A stretch of 64,000 nucleotides of DNA from Strigops habroptila (taxonomy: Eukaryota; Chordata; Aves; Psittaciformes; Psittacidae). The translations under genes and the position numbers were made by a program. The stretch spans positions 97,399,552-97,463,551 of the forward strand of contig NC_044277.2 in assembly GCF_004027225.2 (NCBI RefSeq), read 5' to 3'. The first letter of the stretch is position 1. Each line of letters begins with the position of its first letter. Below, in pieces: positions 48,007 through 60,650 of the stretch. The notes below the pieces were generated by a model. The model did not search any database. It was not told the DNA's origin and was given only the letters and a program-made list of their open reading frames with translations.

Positions 48007-49179
48007 GTGAGAAATGCAACCGCAGCATGAAACACTATCAGCTAATTCTGCCCCATTGCCTCTCATGTGAAGACAGGCTGAGAGAGCTGGGCATGTTCAG
48101 TCTGGAGAAGAGAAGGCTTCAGGGGCACCTTAGAGCAGCTTCCAGTGCCTAAAGGGGCTGACAAGAAAGCTGGCGAGGGGCTTTTGACAAGGGTCTGTAG
48201 GAATAGGTCTAGGGGAATGGCTTTAAACTGACAGAGGGGAGATTTAGATGAGATCTGAGGCAGAAGTTCTTCCCTGTGAGGGTGGTGAGGCGCTGGCACA
48301 GGTTGCCCAGAGAAGCTGTGGCTGCCCCATCCCTGGCAGTGTTCAAGGCCAGGTTGGACGGGGCTTGGAGCAACCTGCTCTAGTGGAAGGTGTCCCTGCC
48401 CCTGCAAGGGGTTGGAACAGGATGCTACTTAAGGTTCCTTCCATCCCTAACCATTCTAGGATTCTATGACTCTTTCTCACAGACACTATTCTCCTGTCCT
48501 TAGCGAGGAAAAAACAACAAAGCTTTAATTTCACGAAGGTTATTAGTGTGTGCTAACATGGGCAATTAGTATTTGAAATTACCATCATATAACTTGTCCT
48601 GTCCTTCCTCATCTGTAGTTGTGCCAATGTCTGTCATAGTTTTATTTCTGTTTAAAATTTAAATAAAATTAATTACATACAGAACTGTTCTTCAATGTAA
48701 TTATGTTTTATAAATTAAAACTTTTTCTAATTATATGTATCTAGGAATTTGGTAGTGTCTGCATGAATATATGCTAAGGTATATAGGAATGCTAGATAAT
48801 TCGCATTAGAATGGGACTCCACAGTGATAATGGAGTATATTCTGGAATTCAGCTCCAGTGGGAAGCTGGTATAGTCTGAATTTGATTGATTACAAGAAGG
48901 GGGGATGGGAAACCTTACCAACCAATCCTCACACTGTGCTTAAGCCCAAGACAGTCTTTGCTTCATGTTTTACCTCCACCATATCTGCCAAAATATAAAA
49001 TTGCTGCTTGAAATGGAATTGTGAGGAGATAATACATAGTAGATAACCGTATCTTATAAACTTCATTCTTATTAAAAATAGAATAAAACCTATACCCTTT
49101 TTCAGGTCTTGCTTTTAAACTGCAGGTTGCTGGTATTCCTAAGAACTGAAGCATTCTGTTCTTATTTTTTGTATTTCAG
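48007..49179 (+). other. MAP4: MAP4 intron (1.17 kb)
   Basis: From GTGAGA to TTTTTTGTATTTCAG. A + strand CR1 copy starts about 55 nt after the donor; the rest is AT-rich with nothing recognised. Confidence 0.8.
48062..48473 (+). mobile_element. CR1 LINE 3' fragment close to a donor site
   Basis: From TCATGTGAAGACAGGCTGAG to CCCTAACCATTCTAGGATTC and TATGACT. It lies in the same orientation as the gene, about 55 nt downstream of the donor of exon 47865-48006. Confidence 0.93.
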
Positions 49180-49350
49180 TTCCAGTAGAAGCAAAAGAAG
49201 CTGTTGAACTAGAAAATAAAGACCTCCTTCCAGAAAAATCTGTTACTGCTGTGGATGTTACTGTTAGAGAGAAACAAAAGGAGGAGGCAGAACACAACCA
49301 TGTCCAACATGCAGAATCTCAGCAAGAAAAAACCCTGCAGGAGCCCACAG
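49180..49350 (+). CDS. MAP4: MAP4 exon, Glu/Lys-rich (171 nt, phase 1-1)
   Basis: The acceptor TTTTTTGTATTTCAG and donor CCCACAG|GTAAAG enclose 171 nt, open only in phase 1, coding for VPVEAKEAVELENKDLLPEK, SVTAVDVTVREKQKEEAEHN and HVQHAESQQEKTLQEPT. It is highly charged, with E/K/Q-rich runs that could form a helix. I cannot match it residue for residue to a mammalian exon; assignment to MAP4 rests on phase, splice sites and position between recognised exons. Confidence 0.78.
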
Positions 49351-50467
49351 GTAAAGTATAAATAATAATTCAGTTTTAGAATGGAAATATCCTCTGTGAA
49401 CTATTCACCTTTTCCTACTGACTGCATTGCCACTTGAGGAAGCAGAAATCTTTTTTTGCTCGAAGCAGCTATGCGGTTCTCTGCGTTCATTGGGGATTCT
49501 GCTTGCACTTTGCCTCTAATCCCTGCCCTCTTAAATACTCTTTTCCCCTCCACGTTCACCAGACTAATAGCCCAAATATGTCTGCTGCTGGTACTTTATC
49601 ACTGGGACTGGCTTATTTCTTTTCTGCTGTAGAATTTAAAAGCTTGCCATCATTTTGCCATTACCACTAGCTTTTTATGTTGGTATTAAAAAGGACCATT
49701 AATTCTTATTACAATATTCCCAGTGAAGACCTCTTTCCAAATTGAGTTTTGTAATTATCAAAGGAAATGTAATTTTTTTTTCCTGCCCCATTAGTGCAGC
49801 CTCTCCGAGCTGTTACTGCTTACACTTGTGACTGGAGGCTGATTTGTGGGCCAGGGCTAACGGACAAATAACTGATGCTCTCTTTAAAATCAGTGGCTTG
49901 TAGCTAGGGAAACCTAGTGCTGCCTATAAGGGTGTACAGCAAATGACTTCTGTTACAGAGGTTCTGCCCTCCACTGCTTCCACCCTGGGTACTATGGGAG
50001 ACTTTGCACTTTTGCTCCCCCTTCCCCATTATGTCCCTTCTCTCTTCCTTAGTCTCATCTTTCCACTAAACTTCTATTTTCATATTATGGAAGGATGCCA
50101 GCTAGAGATATAAAAAGTGTATCTGTTATCTTGTCTTGCTAAGACAAAATGGGTCCTTAATGCATCTTTAAAAAGCAATAGCATGTCCTTACAAGAACTG
50201 CTGCTTTTTGGTGGTGTAAGAGCATGTATTGGGAATTATGTATTTTTAAATTGCATTGACGTATTTGTCGGTAGCAGTTTAAATAGGTTTTGCGTGTAAA
50301 TGTCTACTGAGGTGGCTTTAGAATTAGTGTGGTATCAGTGCTGGAAAATTCTGCATATATGACTGTATGGACTGTTTTAGCTGGCTAAAATCACATATTT
50401 AGTGTATTTAATTTTTTTATAAAGCAAATAGTCTCTTTGATGTTTGAGCAGGCTTCCTGTATTCCAG
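49351..50467 (+). other. MAP4: MAP4 intron (1.1 kb)
   Basis: From GTAAAG to the acceptor CTTCCTGTATTCCAG. An upstream alternative AG at 50451 (TTTGAGCAG) would enter in phase 0, not the phase used by the gene, so 50468 is preferred. No repeats recognised. Confidence 0.75.
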
Positions 50468-53400
50468 GTCTACCTACTGCACAAATAAGGCAAGCTAACA
50501 AATCGAGTGAACGCAGGTTTGGCAGAGCAAAACCTGCACCAGTGCCTATTACAGATGTACCAGAGGAACGTCTAATAGGTCTTCCACAACAGAAGAGCAC
50601 TGACCCAAAAGTAGACCCTTGTTCCGTAGTGGAACTTGGATGTGTGGCTGGAACATCCCCTCGCACTAGGGTTTCACATAAAAAGGCAACTGAGCAGCCA
50701 TCCAGTGTGCTCTCGGAGTTTGTGGAAGGCTGCAGAGATCTACCAAGGGAGAGCTGGGATTTGGAAGGCTCTCTGGCCATTGTGAAGAAGAAGAAAAAGA
50801 AACCAAAACAAAAGAGAAACCAGCTGCCAAGAACAATGGAGTTCTGGGATGAAAATGGAACAGTCTCAAAAGGTCCTAGAAATTCTCCATTTGCTGTTGA
50901 ATTGCAAAAGCCAGATGTCTGTCCTGTAATGCCTGCTGAAGCTCGCACAGAGCAGTCAATTGCCTCAGGAAACAGAGCTTCGGATATGCCAAAGGATGCT
51001 AAAAAAATAACTGGAAGTCATATCCTGGATGAGCAAAATGCCTTTTTGGTGCCAGCACCAGGACAGCAGGCCCCAAAACCCAGTGCAGCGTTAGAATTGG
51101 TGTTGGATGCAAAAAATAGAGAGGTCATGAAAACAGAAGAAATGAGAGATGACAGTTTGATGTTGCAGTCTAAAGGCAAAAGAAAAGAGGTTCCCTTGGA
51201 ACAGCTAGAGAAGACTAAGGTGGGGGAATCTGTTACAGCAAAGGGGCCAACCAAGCCCGTGGAAAGAGATTTCTTGATAAAAATGAGGAGTATAGGGAGT
51301 CAAAATGTGCTGGTCTGACAGCATATCCTTTGGAAGCAATAAATCTAAGCAAAGTAGAAACTCCTTTAGAGACCAAACTTTCAGAATTGCTTCTTTCTGA
51401 CAGAGATAAGGAGGCTAAATCCCCATCCCCCAGGAGTGAGGCATTCAGTGACCCTGTCCATTGTGAGGTTCAGACCTCCAACAGGTCACTGGAAGCAGCA
51501 GCAAAGAAAAGAGGTACTTGTGAAAAAAGCAAAAGGGTTGGAAATGAACTCTTCAAACAGCCCATGCTTCCAGAGGCTGCGGCTCCATCGGACAAGCTTC
51601 CTAATGAGCCGAAGGCAGCTCATGAAACTAAAACAGTGTCCCCCAATAAGTGCATGGCTGTTGACTTTAGTACTTCAGAGGCAGGCTTGAAGATCCCAAC
51701 AGATACCACAGAAATTCCCGTTGCACCATTAGTTGTACCAAACCCCAAGGAAGTTACTGCTTCGCAAAACAGAAAGGCTGATAGTTTTTCAGAGCAGCCA
51801 TTTCTTCTGTTGGCCACGTCTGATGCAACCAAACATCCCACCTCCACTGAAGCAGTGGAAGGAATGATGGGAGCAGGTTCCCCTGATAAAAACAAAGGGA
51901 AAGGATTTATTGCATTAGAGCAGCAGGCTGGAAGAGATCCAAATATTGCACATGGGATGGACAGACCTAAAAAAAAGCGTGGTGAAGGGAAAGTAAAAAA
52001 AATCAAAAGCTTCTCCGAGCAGGTGATGTTTTCAGAGGATGTAAGCAAACTAACTGATGGAGTGAGGATAGATGAGAATAGAAAAGATACAACTTACCCT
52101 GATAAAGGTAGAGGTTTTGCTGCTAGAGGACATCCGTCAGTAAGCATTACACATGCTTATCCTGCAGACAAGCCCAAAAAAAGAGGTAGTGATGGAAGAA
52201 GCAAAAAAGGTGAAAGAAGTTTTTTCCAGCAGCCTTTTCTTGAGAGCAAGATGGACCCGAGTAGTTTTCCTGACATAACTGATAAAACTAAGGAGGTTAG
52301 TGTTAGTGAAAAAGGCAGAGAGAGGGTCTGGGTTACTGCTGAGTGTTTTCAGGAGAATATATCAGATATAAGTAAAATGCAAAGGCCAATTGAACTGGGA
52401 ACAGAGGAGCCTAAAGAAAATGTTGGAAAAAATGAAACAGCCAATTTGGGTGCTTTAGACGAACCATTCCTGCTGGAGAGTAGGAGAGAGGAGGCAAAGC
52501 ATCTTCCTATGGCTGACACAATCAACAAAACAGAAGAGGTAGATTTGATTAACAAAGGCAAGGAGGCTGGCATTACTTCTGAATCAGTGGTGAGGAATTC
52601 TGATGCATTGCTGGTGGCAGACAAACCTAGAAAGAGGAGCAGTGAGGGGAAAAGAAAAAACCTGAAAAAGTCCTTTGAGGCAGGCAGATCCCTGGGATGC
52701 TGGGGTGGAAACAAGCAATTTTTCAAGCAAAGAGAAAGTGGCTGGAAGCACAAAAGAAATTACCTTTGACAAAGATAGGGTACCTGGTTCCGAAAGAGAG
52801 CTTGAGCTGGACAATCTGTCAGGTATAACTGAAGAGGTGCTGGCAAAGCCTGAAATACAGGGTGGTGGTAGAAAAAGTTTCGTAAATCAGCCAGTTCTTG
52901 CAGGTCATAAAATAGAGACATCAGAGCCAGAAACAGTCAACACTAAAGAAACTTGGCCTGTGAATAAAGGTAAGGAAGTAGATACATCTGAGCCTCAGCC
53001 AGAGTGCAGGACAGATGCAGCTGCGGCGCACAGTCTGACCAGGGGACTGGTGATGGACAAGCCTAAGAAAAAAAGTAGAGATGTGAAAGGCAAAAAGGAT
53101 GAAAATAGTCTTGAGCACTCTGTACTGAGTCCAGGTGACATCCCTGTGGTAGGTGAAGAGTTGGGAAACATTAAACAAACTCAACCTTTTGATAAAGGCA
53201 AAGAGACTAATTCCAGTACCTTAGCCAGTCTGTTAGGTGACTTAACTGGTACTACTGAAGTACAAGCTCCTGCTGTAGCTCTGGAGCCAGAAAAATCACG
53301 CACAAGTAGTAAAGAGAAATGCAAAAAAAGACAGAGGCTAACCTTCAGCATCCATTCCTTCTGGAGCATAAAGCAGGTGCAGAGATGTTTCCTGCTCATG

Positions 53401-54821
53401 ATGTGGAGATAACCAACAAATCTGAAGCAGGAAGTCCTCCTCCTTGCAGCAGTGGTGGGGAGCTGCCTATCCTAGAGCACCCAGCAGTGGCAGATCACAC
53501 TGTGGCTGCAGTTACTGATAGATCTAAAAAGAGGGGTCATGATGGAAGTAGTAAAAAGGCTAAAAATGCCTCTGAGCAGCCTGTTCTTCTAGAGACAAAA
53601 CCCAATAGGAGTGAAGTACAGCCTCCCATGGGATCTGAGGTGGCATATGGAATGGAAGCCATGGATTTTGTAGATGAAAATAGAAATATTAAAAACTTCC
53701 CCATTGGCCCTCAAATGCTTTGGAATAATAAAGGAAGCGACTTTGAATCGTTTGCTCAGACTGCAGGGGCTGCCCCTGATAATGCTGGCAGTGTTTCTTC
53801 TGGCTTCCCAAAGCAGACTGATGAGGGTGCAAGAAGTAAGGGGCTTCCTGCTCTGGAAGCAATAGCAGAGAAAAGCAGCAAAGAGCCTGGACCTGGTGCT
53901 AAGGAGGAGATACAGACACAGAAATCTTGTGAGCAGCCGATCAATCTGGGACACAAAGAGCCTGGAAAAGAGGTTTCAAAGAAAGATGTTGAAACCAAAG
54001 AGGTTGGTTCCCAGGATGGCAGTGAGGCAGGTAAATCCCTTTCTTTCAATCAGTCAGTTAAACAGGACATTAAGTCAAAGAAGGACGAAGTTCCCCTTTC
54101 TCCTGTGGCAAAGGTGGATGATAAAGAAAGAACAACCACTGATAAACAGCACAGCACTGACACCACTTCCTCAGGCCTTCCTCAGAAGGTGGCAGATTCA
54201 GATAGTAAACCAGCTCCTGTAAGTGCCAAAGGGACAGAGAAACTAGAGGTAACTGTCTCTTCTAGAGGGAAGGATCTAGAACCTGTAGTGGTACCAGAGA
54301 GCAGAGCAGAAGCAGCCGTGTCACAGGTTGTGGCAGAAGCATCGGTGGAGAGTAAAGCTGAAGAGCCTAAGCCGGATGGAGGCAAGAAGAGTGAGCAGAG
54401 CTCACTAAAGTACTCGAGCAGTTTGGACAGTAAAGCGACAGAAACAGAAGCTGCTGGTTTAAATCTGGCAGCTGTCCAAATAAGCAAACTAAGTCCTGAA
54501 GATAATGATAAAGGTCATTCTCAGCCTGCAGAAGAGGATGCTGCTCAGGGTGGGGAAGCTCACCTAAAGGATGCCCTGGAATTGAAGTCTGAAGTAGATA
54601 AACCTCAAGACACAACTAAAGAAAAGGAAGGAGAGTGTGAACAAAAGTTGTGAAGGAGGCAAAGAAAGAGGGAGTTAAAGCAGCAGAACAGATAAAAAGC
54701 TACATGAGACCCACAAAGTCAAGAGGGGTGCCAGCTCTACCAGCCAGGTCTGCTGCGCCAGAGAGAGAGAAACAAAAGCAACTGAAACCCACTGGTATGG
54801 GCCGGCAGAGGCAAGAAAAAG
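50468..54821 (+). CDS. MAP4: MAP4 giant exon (muscle-type long isoform), four single-base breaks
   Basis: A 4354-nt exon entered in phase 1 after CTGTATTCCAG. It codes for a lysine-, glutamate- and serine-rich chain with repeated modules: a hydrophobic box such as SEQPFLLE or FQQPFLES, a D-K-G-K-E box, and a basic box such as DKPKKRGSDG. A lysine run KKKKKKPKQKR lies at 50784-50817. The end includes SYMRPTKSRG (about 54699-54728), which I recall from long MAP4 forms just before the proline-rich region. The frame changes at 51268-51276 (base missing), 52677-52680 (one G too many), 53323-53329 (one A missing in a run of seven) and 54643-54646 (one A missing). With these the length becomes 4356, a multiple of three, and the exon leaves in phase 1. 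Two donors fit: 54794 (ACTG|GTATGG) and 54821 (AAAAAG|GTGTGT). Mammals use a similar large exon in muscle. Confidence 0.85.
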
Positions 54822-57800
54822 GTGTGTGTTTGCCATTTGAGCTAGCAGCAGTAATCCAGACGGCTTGCCTGCAAGATCTTGCTGTTTGTCAGTGCGTTGG
54901 CATGAATACGTAACCGTTAATCCTACGTGGCACAAGCAAGTGTGGCATGACTGGGGTTTTGGCTGATCTTAAAAGGCTGTTGGTTCTGCTTGCCTGTCTC
55001 ACAGTGCTAATCCCCAAAATTCAAAGGATTGACAGTTTAGTCTAAATATCAGAACTCTTGATTTTTTTTTTTAATTATTCAGATTTAATTTTACATATAT
55101 ATTGTCAAATATTTAAGTAAACTTGTACTTTTTTGATGTTAAGTTACATCAGCTTCTTGTCATCTGAGAGTGAAGGTGATTATCTGTGGTGCAGCAGTGA
55201 ATCACTGTGATCACTGAACAGCACTGTATGTCACTGGCAAGCAGGGAACCGAGTATCTTGGTGGTAGGAAATGTTCTCTATCGGTGTCGTGTTGCAGGGT
55301 TTGGTTTTAATCCTACCTCAGGCTAACTACAACCATCTACTTTCCTCCTGCCATTGGTTACGGACTGTATCTTAAGCTACTTGAACTACTACATCTACAA
55401 AATGTGCTTCCTTCTAGAATAATAATCTTTACTAAAGTGAAGTTGTAACAGAACAATAGCAGGACTAATACAAATTGTAAGACTTTATCTCTCTGTTGAG
55501 ATTACGAATGGGCTGGTAAGTGTTTTGGACCATTTACCCTGGCTGTTGTCCAGGGAATGAGATTCCTGTACTCACAGGAAATGAGATGGAATTAATTTCA
55601 TAGAATTTAATGAAGTTCATAGGAATTTTGAAGTGGGAAGCTATAGTACAGATAGAGATGAAATAAGAAATATTCTTGTACTTCTCATTCTAAACCTTCC
55701 TCAGAAAGAACTGGCATCTTCTTTGTGCATTCCAGTCTGCTGAGATGGGCTGGGGAAGTTTATCCCTGCCCTTAGGTGCTCTTAGTTTTTTGCCTTGTCA
55801 TCAGGCGTGCAAGTTTGTTGCTGTTCTATTTCCGTGGAGTTCCTTGCTGCCAGTTTGCATGATGCAGCCACTAACTTAACAAACATAGAGCTCAAGTGCG
55901 CCTTAACATGCTGGTCAGGTTTTTGAGAGGTTTTGTAATTTTAATGAGTGTTGTGTAACCTGAAGTAGTTCTATTTTAGTGGAAGTGGTGTTCTCTGCAT
56001 GAACTTGTGCCTGCAGAAGTGATGTTCTTTGGTGCATGACGCTACAAAATAAAGGGAAAGCTAAAGGCAGCATCTTTTTTAAAATAACCCATTTCTTTAA
56101 AGCCCTTCCATTGTCTGCTAGAAGTCTTTATTTTCCTTCATTAACTGCTGTATTCAAGGGAGCAGAATTTTAGTAGCAGATCCATGCAAAAAAGGGAAAG
56201 TTCCTCCTGAATGTTTTGCACAGGTAACTTGTGTATGGAGTTGAAGGATTCCTGGTTAAGAGTAGTACTTCAGCATCTGAGTAAGTTGGTTCATACTTTG
56301 TAAGTTGGCCTGACCCAAGTTTGCACAGGACTTCAATGACTGTCCATGAAACTAATGACAGTTGGTTTCATCCTTTCAGCACTTTATAGGCCCAACAAAT
56401 GTTGGATCTATGTTGAAGCTCTGAATGACTGAGCTTGTTCTGGCAATGTTGGTTGACATGTTCCTATGGCACTTTAAATCCAAATGCTGCTGAGGAGTGC
56501 TAGCCACAGAGCTGGCCCCTGGCATTGCCTTGAGCAGCCTCATGGTGACTGCACAACATCTGGGCTGAGTGACAAAGCCTAAGTTGCGGTGGAGAAGCAG
56601 GGAAACAGATTTGCTCTGCCATCCAGATATGTTACCAAGGCTTGTCTCTCTTTCCATCCACTGCCCAACTCATAACGAAGCAGCTGTTCAGTGAGTTTGC
56701 AAAAACTGAATCCCTAAATTGGCACAACTGGTGTGGAAGTGCCTTAGGCTGGATCTGAGGATGAAGCAATGAATTCATGCATCAGCTGAACACAAGTTAA
56801 AAGCATAAATCAATGAAGGGAAAGATGTTGAGATTCCAGACCGTGAACATGCTTGTTTACTGCACAGAGAAGGAGCTGCAGGGGTCCAGGAGATCATTAT
56901 TATAATTCAGATTTTCACTAAGCCGATGGGGCCGTGGACTGTACATACCCTTTGCGTGCCTGTTCATCCTTCTGTTAAGGTAACACTTGACTGCTCAACG
57001 GTATTATGTTTTTACCTGTCACCAGAACTTGGCCAACACTGCATCTGTATTGGTCAGGTAGGACTGTGAAGCTCATACTTTGCAACACTTACTATCTGCC
57101 CATATATATGCTATTTTCCTTTCCCCTGGTGATCTACTGTCAGAATAATGTATGTAGATATTTTGGATGATCTTCTGCTAAAGTTTAGTAACTAAAATCT
57201 CTTTAGCCAGGCTCCCATGTCTCACACTGTGTGTTCTAGAATAAGAGATGGCTTTCCTAAATGCATCGGCTCCTGTACGTACTGCTAAAATAGGTACGAG
57301 CTTTGTGATACAGCTCCCTTGGGAGTCATGGCAACTGTGATGCTGCAGATTTGTCTTGCTGACAGAAGTTGTATGTATCTCTTGGAAATTAGGCCTGCAA
57401 ACTTCTGTAATTTATTTTTTTTTTTTTTCTAATTTTGACTTTGCAGCTTGAAGTTAAGAAATGCTGGATGTAAGGCTGTTCATGAAATTTGAATTTAATC
57501 CTTTATCCATCTTTCGGATTAATTTCAGCTTCTCATTTTTGTTGTTGCCGTTGTAAGAACTGCCCCAGATTCTTCTGAAAAATTATTTTATGCCTTTTAA
57601 TGTCAGGAGGCAGCTGAGATGATAACCAAACCACATCAGACATTATCAGCCTTTAAAAACGTGACTGAGCCTTTATGCTGGCCTCTTGTGTGGAAGTTAA
57701 ACTAAAATTGGGAATTCTCTCTAAAAGAAGGGTCCTAAAATTTGTGCTTCCAGGCAGGTGCCCTGGCTGAGGCAGGGCTGGGGATTTGATGGTGAGAAAT

Positions 57801-57905
57801 AGTTAACAGAGGAAATGATAGAAGGCTTTCGGTCATCTGTGTTGAGCCATTTGATTTGGTTTTATTGCTAGCATCCCTCTTCCTATTACTCCTCAAGTTG
57901 TATTT

Positions 57906-58192
57906 TATAGAATCCTAGAATGGTCTGGATTGGAAGGGACCTTAAAGCTCGTACAGCTCCACCCCCCTGCCACGGGCAGGGACACCTTCCACTAGAGCAG
58001 GTTGCTCCAAGCCCCGTCCAGCCTGGCCTTGAACACTGCCAGGGATGGGGCAGCCACAGCTTCTCTGGGCAACCTGTGCCAGGGCCTCACCACCCTCACA
58101 GGGAAGAACTTCTGCCTCAGATCTCATCTAAATCTCCCCTCTGTCAGTTTAAAGCCATTCCCCCTTGTCCTGTCCCTAAAGGCCCTTATAAA
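57906..58192 (-). mobile_element. CR1 LINE 3' fragment
   Basis: TTATAGAATCCTAGAATGGT through CCCCCTTGTCCTGTCCCTAA. 5'-truncated. Confidence 0.94.
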
Positions 58193-59925
58193 AAAGTAAC
58201 AACAGTTTCAACATTACGACTTTCAAAAGATTATTTTCTTTCTCCAGTCTGTCCTTAAAGATTATTCTATTAAAAAAAAAAAATTTCAGGTTTTGGGGTT
58301 CTGTAAAGTCTTCTTGTTTTGATCTGCATTGCTGTTCAGGAAGGGGCCATCTTCACATGTCTGTTACAGTGATGTTCTGGTACTTAATGCTGCTGTAGCT
58401 TTGGTGCTGGCAGAGTGAAGCCCATTATTGCATGACCATGCTGTGGTCTACACGGTTTTGCTTCTGAATTATTTTCCCAAGCATGGAATGGAGGGGCCTG
58501 TTAAAGTGGTTGTCTGATGCTTAGTTTCCCTCTTTCCTCAAGAGCTTCCAATACAATCTCTGTTGTTGCCTGCTGTGGGCATCCCTCCAGTGCCCACCCT
58601 TTCAGCTGCCCCGATGACAGGCTGTCATTGCAGCCCATTGGCACAGCACCACTGCCTGTAATACAGTACATATTTCTCAATATGACAGCTCTAAATCCCT
58701 TGTTTGTAAATAAGATACATTGACAAGCAAGAAATGCTGTCCCTGCTCAATTACAGTATTTGCTTTTCTTCTGCAGCCACAATGAAGCCCTTTCTCTAAA
58801 TACTTTGTTTTCCTGACTGGTTTCCATTATACTGGTGTCATCATCATGTGAAGTCAGTTTAGCATTTCCCTGGTAACCTTTCATTCATACAATGTCTGTC
58901 ATTCTCCTGTGGGACCCCAAACTGTTATCAGGTTTCTCTGCTAGGAGCTGATCAGCCACATGAACACAATGGGGTAGGGTATGGATGTGTCACTAACAGC
59001 ATCCATCTTACCTGAAATTACAGCACAAAGGCAGTCGTACCTTGTAATACCAGTGCTGCTTTAGTAGTGCTTCTGAAGTGGTCAGATTAACATCGTATTG
59101 CAGCCTGTTCATTAATTAAGACCTGTTAATTATCCCAGTTAGGTGTGTGAGAGAAGTGAAAAACAAACAATGTTGTCAGCCAGTTCTCATGTCAGAATTA
59201 AACATATTTATGAAGCAGTGAGAGAACTTTGCTATTATCTGCTTTCCCCCTATTTTTTAGCACTTGTGTGTTTGTATTTGCTGCTTTCACAGAAGGTTTT
59301 GTTGAGGTATCGGTTTTACCCATCATTAAATAGTGGGATGAGCTTAGAGGATGCTTTTGCAGATACTGGGTGTTTAGAGGCCTATTTGTCTTCTGTTGAA
59401 TTAGGGTATAGCCCTGAATGTGTTCTCTTCTGAGTTGCTCAAACCAGCTGTAACTTACTGCATATGCCCTTTTAACGTTTGTTGGGTTGGTTTTTTACTG
59501 GGTGTTACACTGGTACTGACTTTATCTCCAGCTGGATGGTCACATGCAGCAACTCTCACTTCAAGCTGGCACCTGCAGTTTTTGGCGAAGACTTCCTAAG
59601 TTTTGTTTTCTTCCTTTACTTTATATTCCTGCCCATCGCTGACACTCTATTTTCAAGAAGAGCTGGGAGAAAAATAAATATACTTCTGTTTGTAAATTCT
59701 GCCAGATTCAGAATGTTGAACATGTTTCCTTAGTGCTGTTTAACTTTCAAGGCTCATCTTTCCTGGCTGATGTTGCTAGTTCATTGCTTGTGTATCATTC
59801 AGTTGACCTCGCTTTTTCTCTTTGCAGTTTCCGCTATCAAATACACCTACAATAACCAAATACTGGTAATATTCTGAGTTGGAAACACTCTTGAGTGTGT
59901 TCTAATTCTGGTTTTCATTGATTTT

Positions 59926-60083
59926 CCCATCCTTGGCAGTGTTCAAGGCCAGGTTGGACGGGGCTTGGAGCAACCTAGTCTAGTGGAAGGTGTCCCTGCC
60001 CATGGCAGGGGGGCTGGAATGAGATGAGCTATAAGATCCCTTCTAACACAAACCAGTCTAGGGTTCTGTGATTCTGTGATCAC
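59926..60083 (+). mobile_element. CR1 LINE 3' fragment
   Basis: The last ~155 nt from CCATCCTTGGCAGTGTTCAA to the tail units GGGTTCTGTG and ATTCTGTG. Confidence 0.93.
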
Positions 60084-60626
60084 TACGATTTTTAAAGTAC
60101 ATAGGATTTGATCTGCAAATGTCCTGTCCTATAAAACATGAGACTGTGTTTACGTATCGTACAGCTCCATGGCTTTCAAATGTTAAGCTTGTAGTGCAAA
60201 GTTGCTATGACCAGAACACTAAATATTCCAGTTCATCTTTTTATCCTTTTACCTGGCTTCTTCCAGGCTGCGAGTAGAAAAGCAGCATGCAAGTTCAGTG
60301 GGTACGGTCAGACTTCAGGCTTCATGTGTTGCTGCTTATTTTACATACAGTGAGTGTTTGGCCAAACAGCACAACATGCATATGTGTGTGTGAGCATACA
60401 GGCGAGTGAGAGTGTAAATCGCAGTTTTATGTTTTTGGCTTTTATAGACTGAGCATGTCCGTGATTGTTCTGGTGAGTCTAATCACTGACAGTTATTGGT
60501 AAGAAGATTCTAATGAGAGATCCCGTTAGTTGGCGACGCTGGCAAGGAGTAGCTCATCATCCTGGAAAGTGATGTTGCCTTAGAAACCAGTGCAAAGGAC
60601 TGCACAGAAACGATTGTGTTAGATTT

Positions 60627-60650
60627 AAAAAAAAAAAAAAAAAAAAAAAA
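60627..60650. repeat. Poly(A) run, 24 nt
   Basis: Uninterrupted A run; no retrogene recognised upstream. Confidence 0.95.

Noticed and set aside
51620..52048. Long minus-strand frames over the giant exon (also 52349-52753, 53589-53954 and others)
   Set aside because: They mirror the + strand coding sequence, which has the repeats, splice sites and MAP4-like motifs.
59143..59433. 96-codon open frame in the last intron
   Set aside because: No splice sites in phase 1 at its ends, and a hydrophobic low-quality composition.
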